Source: Hungatella effluvii
GTDB lineage: Bacteria > Bacillota > Clostridia > Lachnospirales > Lachnospiraceae
Direction of reading: 5' to 3'
Assembly: GCF_003201875.1 (NCBI RefSeq)
Contig: NZ_QJKD01000019.1
Span: forward strand, 1-64,000
Length of the DNA stretch: 64,000 nt
Shown piece by piece: positions 61,369 to 64,000 of this stretch. Within the stretch, counting starts at the first letter, position 1. Each line of letters begins with the position of its first letter. The notes below the pieces were generated by a model. That model was not told the DNA's origin. It did not search any database and worked only from the letters and a program-made list of their open reading frames with translations. The translations under genes were made by a program, and so were the position numbers.

Positions 61369-62838
61369 CTAATCCCAGATCGTGTGAAACGATATAACCT
61401 CCAGGCGTTCAAGCGCTGCAGTTTTATACGGTGTTCTTATAAAACAGCCGGTCTGTTCCTTATCCGGATATACATTAGTCGTCATACAGCAGCGCCCCTC
61501 ATCCGTAATCACCTCCACGGAACTGTGATCGACCAGTATTCTCATCTCAAACACCGGACGTGAGGCGTCAAAAGGCGCGTGAATGCGGCCCACATCCCAC
61601 GGTCCCATACGGCTCTTATCAATCGTAACGACACCCGCTACAAAGTCTGCATCAATCATCAGCACATGCTCACCGTCATCGAACAGCCCGATCTCAATGG
61701 CCTGTGATTCGATGTTCTTGATACTTACGCGCACCGACACTTCAAAACAAAAGGGGTCTCCCGGATAGAGATATCGTTTCCTCGCAGTCAGTTCGCACCG
61801 TTCTGCAACGGTCCGGTCCCTTTGTATGGTATCCAGAGAGATCGGCGCTGCACAGATACTCCCCTCCGAATCCAATGTAATTCTCCTTGGAAGTGCCAGA
61901 ACACACCGCCATCCTTCTTTTCCTGTTGGCCCCTGCCCTGTACACCATGGCATCCAGTCCCAGCCATTCTGCCAGGCCGTCATAATGCGTTTTCCGTATT
62001 GATCCAGACAGGACTGTGCTGCATAATAATCAGAACCATAATCCAGACATCCGATTTTCTCCACTTCATAACGACATGTTTCAAAATCCATGGTTCCCAC
62101 ACAGTAAAGCGCCTTATTTCCTCTCGGATGATACATAGGCGAACAGGTAACGATCCATTTTCCATCCAATTCAAACATATCTGGACACTCAAACATGGTG
62201 CCAAGCCTGCCGTCAGATGCGAGCACTGTACCGGCAAAATTCCATTTTAAAAGATCCTCGGATCGGTAGAGATAGATTCTTCCATCTCCCCCGCCTCCGT
62301 CCCCGCAGGCGGAACCGCCTACCACCATGTTCCAGCTTCCTTCCGCAAAAAAAACTTTGGGATCTCTGAAATCTTCAGAATTGCCTTCCGGCGGCTCTGC
62401 AATTACAGGATTGAAACGATACTTATGAAAAATAACCCCGTCATCAGAATAGGCCATACACTGTGTCTGAACAGCTCTGCCGCCTCGTTTTACCGCCCCT
62501 GTGTAAAAGAGCCACAGTCTTCCATCCTTCTCTACTGCACTGCCCGAAAAGCAGCCTCCTTCCGGATCGTCGTCATACGGCTGGTCTGGTTTCAGTGCAG
62601 GGGGCAAATCTTTCCAGTGCAGAAAATCCCTGCTCACGGCATGTCCCCAGTGCATAGGGCCCCATTCGCAGCCAGCCGGATTGTATTGATAAAACAAATG
62701 ATACCAGCCTTTGTAATAAATAAGCCCATTCGGATCATTCAGCCATCCTGACGGCGCCGTAAAATGATACGCCGGACGCCAGAACTCTTTCTTCTCCCCC
62801 TTAAACCGTTCAGAGGGAAGTAACTCATCCTCTATCAT
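61369..62838 (-). CDS. GH32 beta-fructosidase (sucrose/sucrose-6-phosphate hydrolase type)
   Basis: 489 residues from the ATG at 62836-62838, which has GAGGAGG just before it. Five-bladed propeller with nucleophile Asp35 in GWLNDPNG, the transition-state Asp in EDFRDPKVFF and the acid/base Glu in MFECPDMFEL, then a C-terminal beta sandwich with LRILVDHSSVEV-type EMRILVDHSSVEVI. No signal peptide, so it acts in the cytoplasm on sucrose, sucrose 6-phosphate or short fructans. Its start overlaps the end of the LacI-family gene by 14 bp; the two form one unit and the LacI protein probably controls it. No sugar transporter is in view. Confidence 0.9.
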   Translation of the reverse strand: MIEDELLPSERFKGEKKEFWRPAYHFTAPSGWLNDPNGLIYYKGWYHLFYQYNPAGCEWGPMHWGHAVSRDFLHWKDLPPALKPDQPYDDDPEGGCFSGSAVEKDGRLWLFYTGAVKRGGRAVQTQCMAYSDDGVIFHKYRFNPVIAEPPEGNSEDFRDPKVFFAEGSWNMVVGGSACGDGGGGDGRIYLYRSEDLLKWNFAGTVLASDGRLGTMFECPDMFELDGKWIVTCSPMYHPRGNKALYCVGTMDFETCRYEVEKIGCLDYGSDYYAAQSCLDQYGKRIMTAWQNGWDWMPWCTGQGPTGKEGWRCVLALPRRITLDSEGSICAAPISLDTIQRDRTVAERCELTARKRYLYPGDPFCFEVSVRVSIKNIESQAIEIGLFDDGEHVLMIDADFVAGVVTIDKSRMGPWDVGRIHAPFDASRPVFEMRILVDHSSVEVITDEGRCCMTTNVYPDKEQTGCFIRTPYKTAALERLEVISFHTIWD

Positions 62839-63892
62839 CAAACTCCTCCTCACCGATGCTGCGGACGGAACTGCGGATAATCAGCTTGGGACTGATTAAA
62901 ATCTGCTCCGCATCAAACGGGTACTGGTGGCGGAACAAGTAGTTCACCGCCTGGTCTCCCATCTCGTAATGGGGCAGCTCAATCGTCGTTAAAAAAGGTA
63001 CCAGGAATTCTGCGATAACTGTCTGATTATCGTAACCAATCACAGATAAATCCTCCGGTATTTTGAGTCCCAGCGCATTCGCAGCGGAATACACGCCCAT
63101 CGCCATCCTGTCATTATAACACATGACAGCAGTCGGACGGTCCGCAGACGATAAAATATCCGTTGCCGCCTCAAATACATCATGGCCTGTTATGGAGATC
63201 GGAATAATCGCAGCAGTTTCTGATGAAACTCCATGATCTTCAAACGCCGCCTTAAATCCCCGTTCTCTTAACAGAGTGGCTGGCAGTCTCTCGCCATTTC
63301 CCGCCTCACGCTTCTCGTTGCTTAAGTAGATAACATTCCTGTGACCACATTCAATCAGGTAGGATGCCGCCTGATAGGCCCCCGAATAATCGTCCGGCAG
63401 AATGGCCGGATACCGGTTTTCAGAGTCGAAGCAGTTGACCAGTACGGTCGGAATATCCTTTAGATTTGACGGAAGTTCGATTCTCCTGTGATACATGGAG
63501 GCATAAAGGATGCTGTCCACCCGGTATCCGATCATCATATCGACCGATTTTTCCACCAGCCGCCCCTCGTTCTCCAGGGCCGCAAGCATCAGTATCTTAT
63601 TTTTTCCCAGGGCACGTTCCTGGGCGCCCTTTACAATTGCACCGGCAAAGTTCGTCGTGATCAGCTCATCTGTCAGCATGCCTATGATTCCGCTGCCTGT
63701 ACTGTTTAACGCACTGGCCAGCTTGTTCACCCGATATCCCAGTTCACTGCTGGCCTGGAATATCCGGTCCCTGGTAGCCTCCGGTATGTTATCCCCCGCT
63801 TTCCCCCGAAGCACAAGAGAGACTGTGGACTGTGAAACTCCTGCTAACCTGGCGACATCCGTCATAGTAGGCAATTTTCTATTGGCACCCAT
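62825..63892 (-). CDS. LacI-family transcriptional regulator
   Basis: 355 residues from the ATG at 63890-63892, behind GTGAGGGTTAAA. N-terminal LacI HTH: TMTDVARLAGVSQSTVSLVL and DRIFQASSELGYRVNKLASA; then a periplasmic-binding-protein-like effector domain with GIIGMLTDELITTNFAG, PTVLVNCFDSENRYP and IPEDLSVIGYDNQTVIAEFL. It should bind a sugar such as sucrose or fructose and repress the GH32 gene, with which it overlaps. Regulator and enzyme are in the same direction, so autoregulation is likely. Confidence 0.9.
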   Translation of the reverse strand: MGANRKLPTMTDVARLAGVSQSTVSLVLRGKAGDNIPEATRDRIFQASSELGYRVNKLASALNSTGSGIIGMLTDELITTNFAGAIVKGAQERALGKNKILMLAALENEGRLVEKSVDMMIGYRVDSILYASMYHRRIELPSNLKDIPTVLVNCFDSENRYPAILPDDYSGAYQAASYLIECGHRNVIYLSNEKREAGNGERLPATLLRERGFKAAFEDHGVSSETAAIIPISITGHDVFEAATDILSSADRPTAVMCYNDRMAMGVYSAANALGLKIPEDLSVIGYDNQTVIAEFLVPFLTTIELPHYEMGDQAVNYLFRHQYPFDAEQILISPKLIIRSSVRSIGEEEFDDRG

Positions 63893-63916
63893 TTTAACCC
63901 TCACATTCTATTGTTC

Positions 63917-64000
63917 TTATCTTTCTAATATTCTAACACCGTCCAGACTTCCGTACAATACTTGAATACCAGATTTTACCACGCCATCCTCGCCAATGGA
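63917..64000 (-). CDS. Possible C-terminal end of a gene cut by the right edge
   Basis: The minus strand is open from 64000 to a TAA at 63917-63919, coding 27 residues ending SLDGVRILER. It would end 25 bp before the LacI gene start. The DGVVKSGIQV-like stretch recalls wall-binding repeats, but this is too short to call. Confidence 0.3.
   Translation of the reverse strand, partial: SIGEDGVVKSGIQVLYGSLDGVRILER

Overview
The window looks like a chromosomal piece of a gut Clostridia bacterium, most probably Lachnospiraceae (Clostridium cluster XIVa). This is inferred from strong AGGAGG-type ribosome binding sites, mid-range GC, cell-wall-binding repeat proteins, a giant fused acyl-CoA dehydratase activase, Opu-type ABC genes, GH families typical of gut fibre users, and an IS1634-type transposase start at the left edge. 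No rRNA, tRNA, CRISPR array or prophage block was seen.

Layout. 1-1260: truncated IS1634-like transposase and an Rpn/PD-(D/E)XK nuclease-like protein. 1265-5338: LacZ-type beta-galactosidase divergent from an AraC regulator. 5489-10213: arylsulfate sulfotransferase, a nucleoside deoxyribosyltransferase-like protein, and a Crp/Fnr regulator divergent from a DASS-family carboxylate transporter. 10311-12206: XRE regulator and RhlE-like DEAD-box helicase. 12303-20147: one 2614-residue secreted enzyme joining GH30 and GH43 catalytic modules with duplicated carbohydrate-binding modules, Ig-like domains and cell-wall-binding repeats, probably a type II arabinogalactan degrader. 20362-31732: subtilase, M20 peptidase, a periplasmic-sensor-type diguanylate cyclase, BI-1 protein, LysA, pyruvate kinase, rhomboid-like protein and CorA. 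32121-36371: 2-hydroxyacyl-CoA dehydratase activase fusion. 36440-42672: a seven-gene catabolic operon (PRD regulator, PTS EIIA/EIIB/EIIC of the Ula type, phosphotriesterase-like lactonase candidate, KDPG-type aldolase, creatininase family). 43015-47176: cell-wall-binding protein and a compact Opu osmolyte ABC system. 47321-48763: a HipA-like kinase with an HTH partner and a promoter overlaid by HipB-like operators. 49009-52538: a three-subunit molybdenum hydroxylase. 52820-58072: a run of minus-strand genes including an RmlD-like reductase, KptA, GH25 lysozyme, PhzF and small conserved proteins. 58443-59519: MerR-methyltransferase fusion. 59958-63892: GlyA, GH32 and a LacI regulator.

Functionally the region is rich in carbohydrate capture (LacZ, GH30-GH43, GH32, the PTS operon) mixed with housekeeping genes. 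Intergenic spaces hold several unrelated long palindromic or hairpin-rich elements (26107-26393, 28193-28449, 31905-32090, 42831-42949, 48826-48910) that look like repeated non-coding elements.

The candidates most worth following up are the HipA-like locus, in which the HTH partner appears to carry a segment normally found at the N-terminus of HipA-type kinases; the PTS/lactonase/aldolase operon; and the GH30-GH43 single-chain arabinogalactanase. All function calls rest on motif reading by eye; no database search was run.
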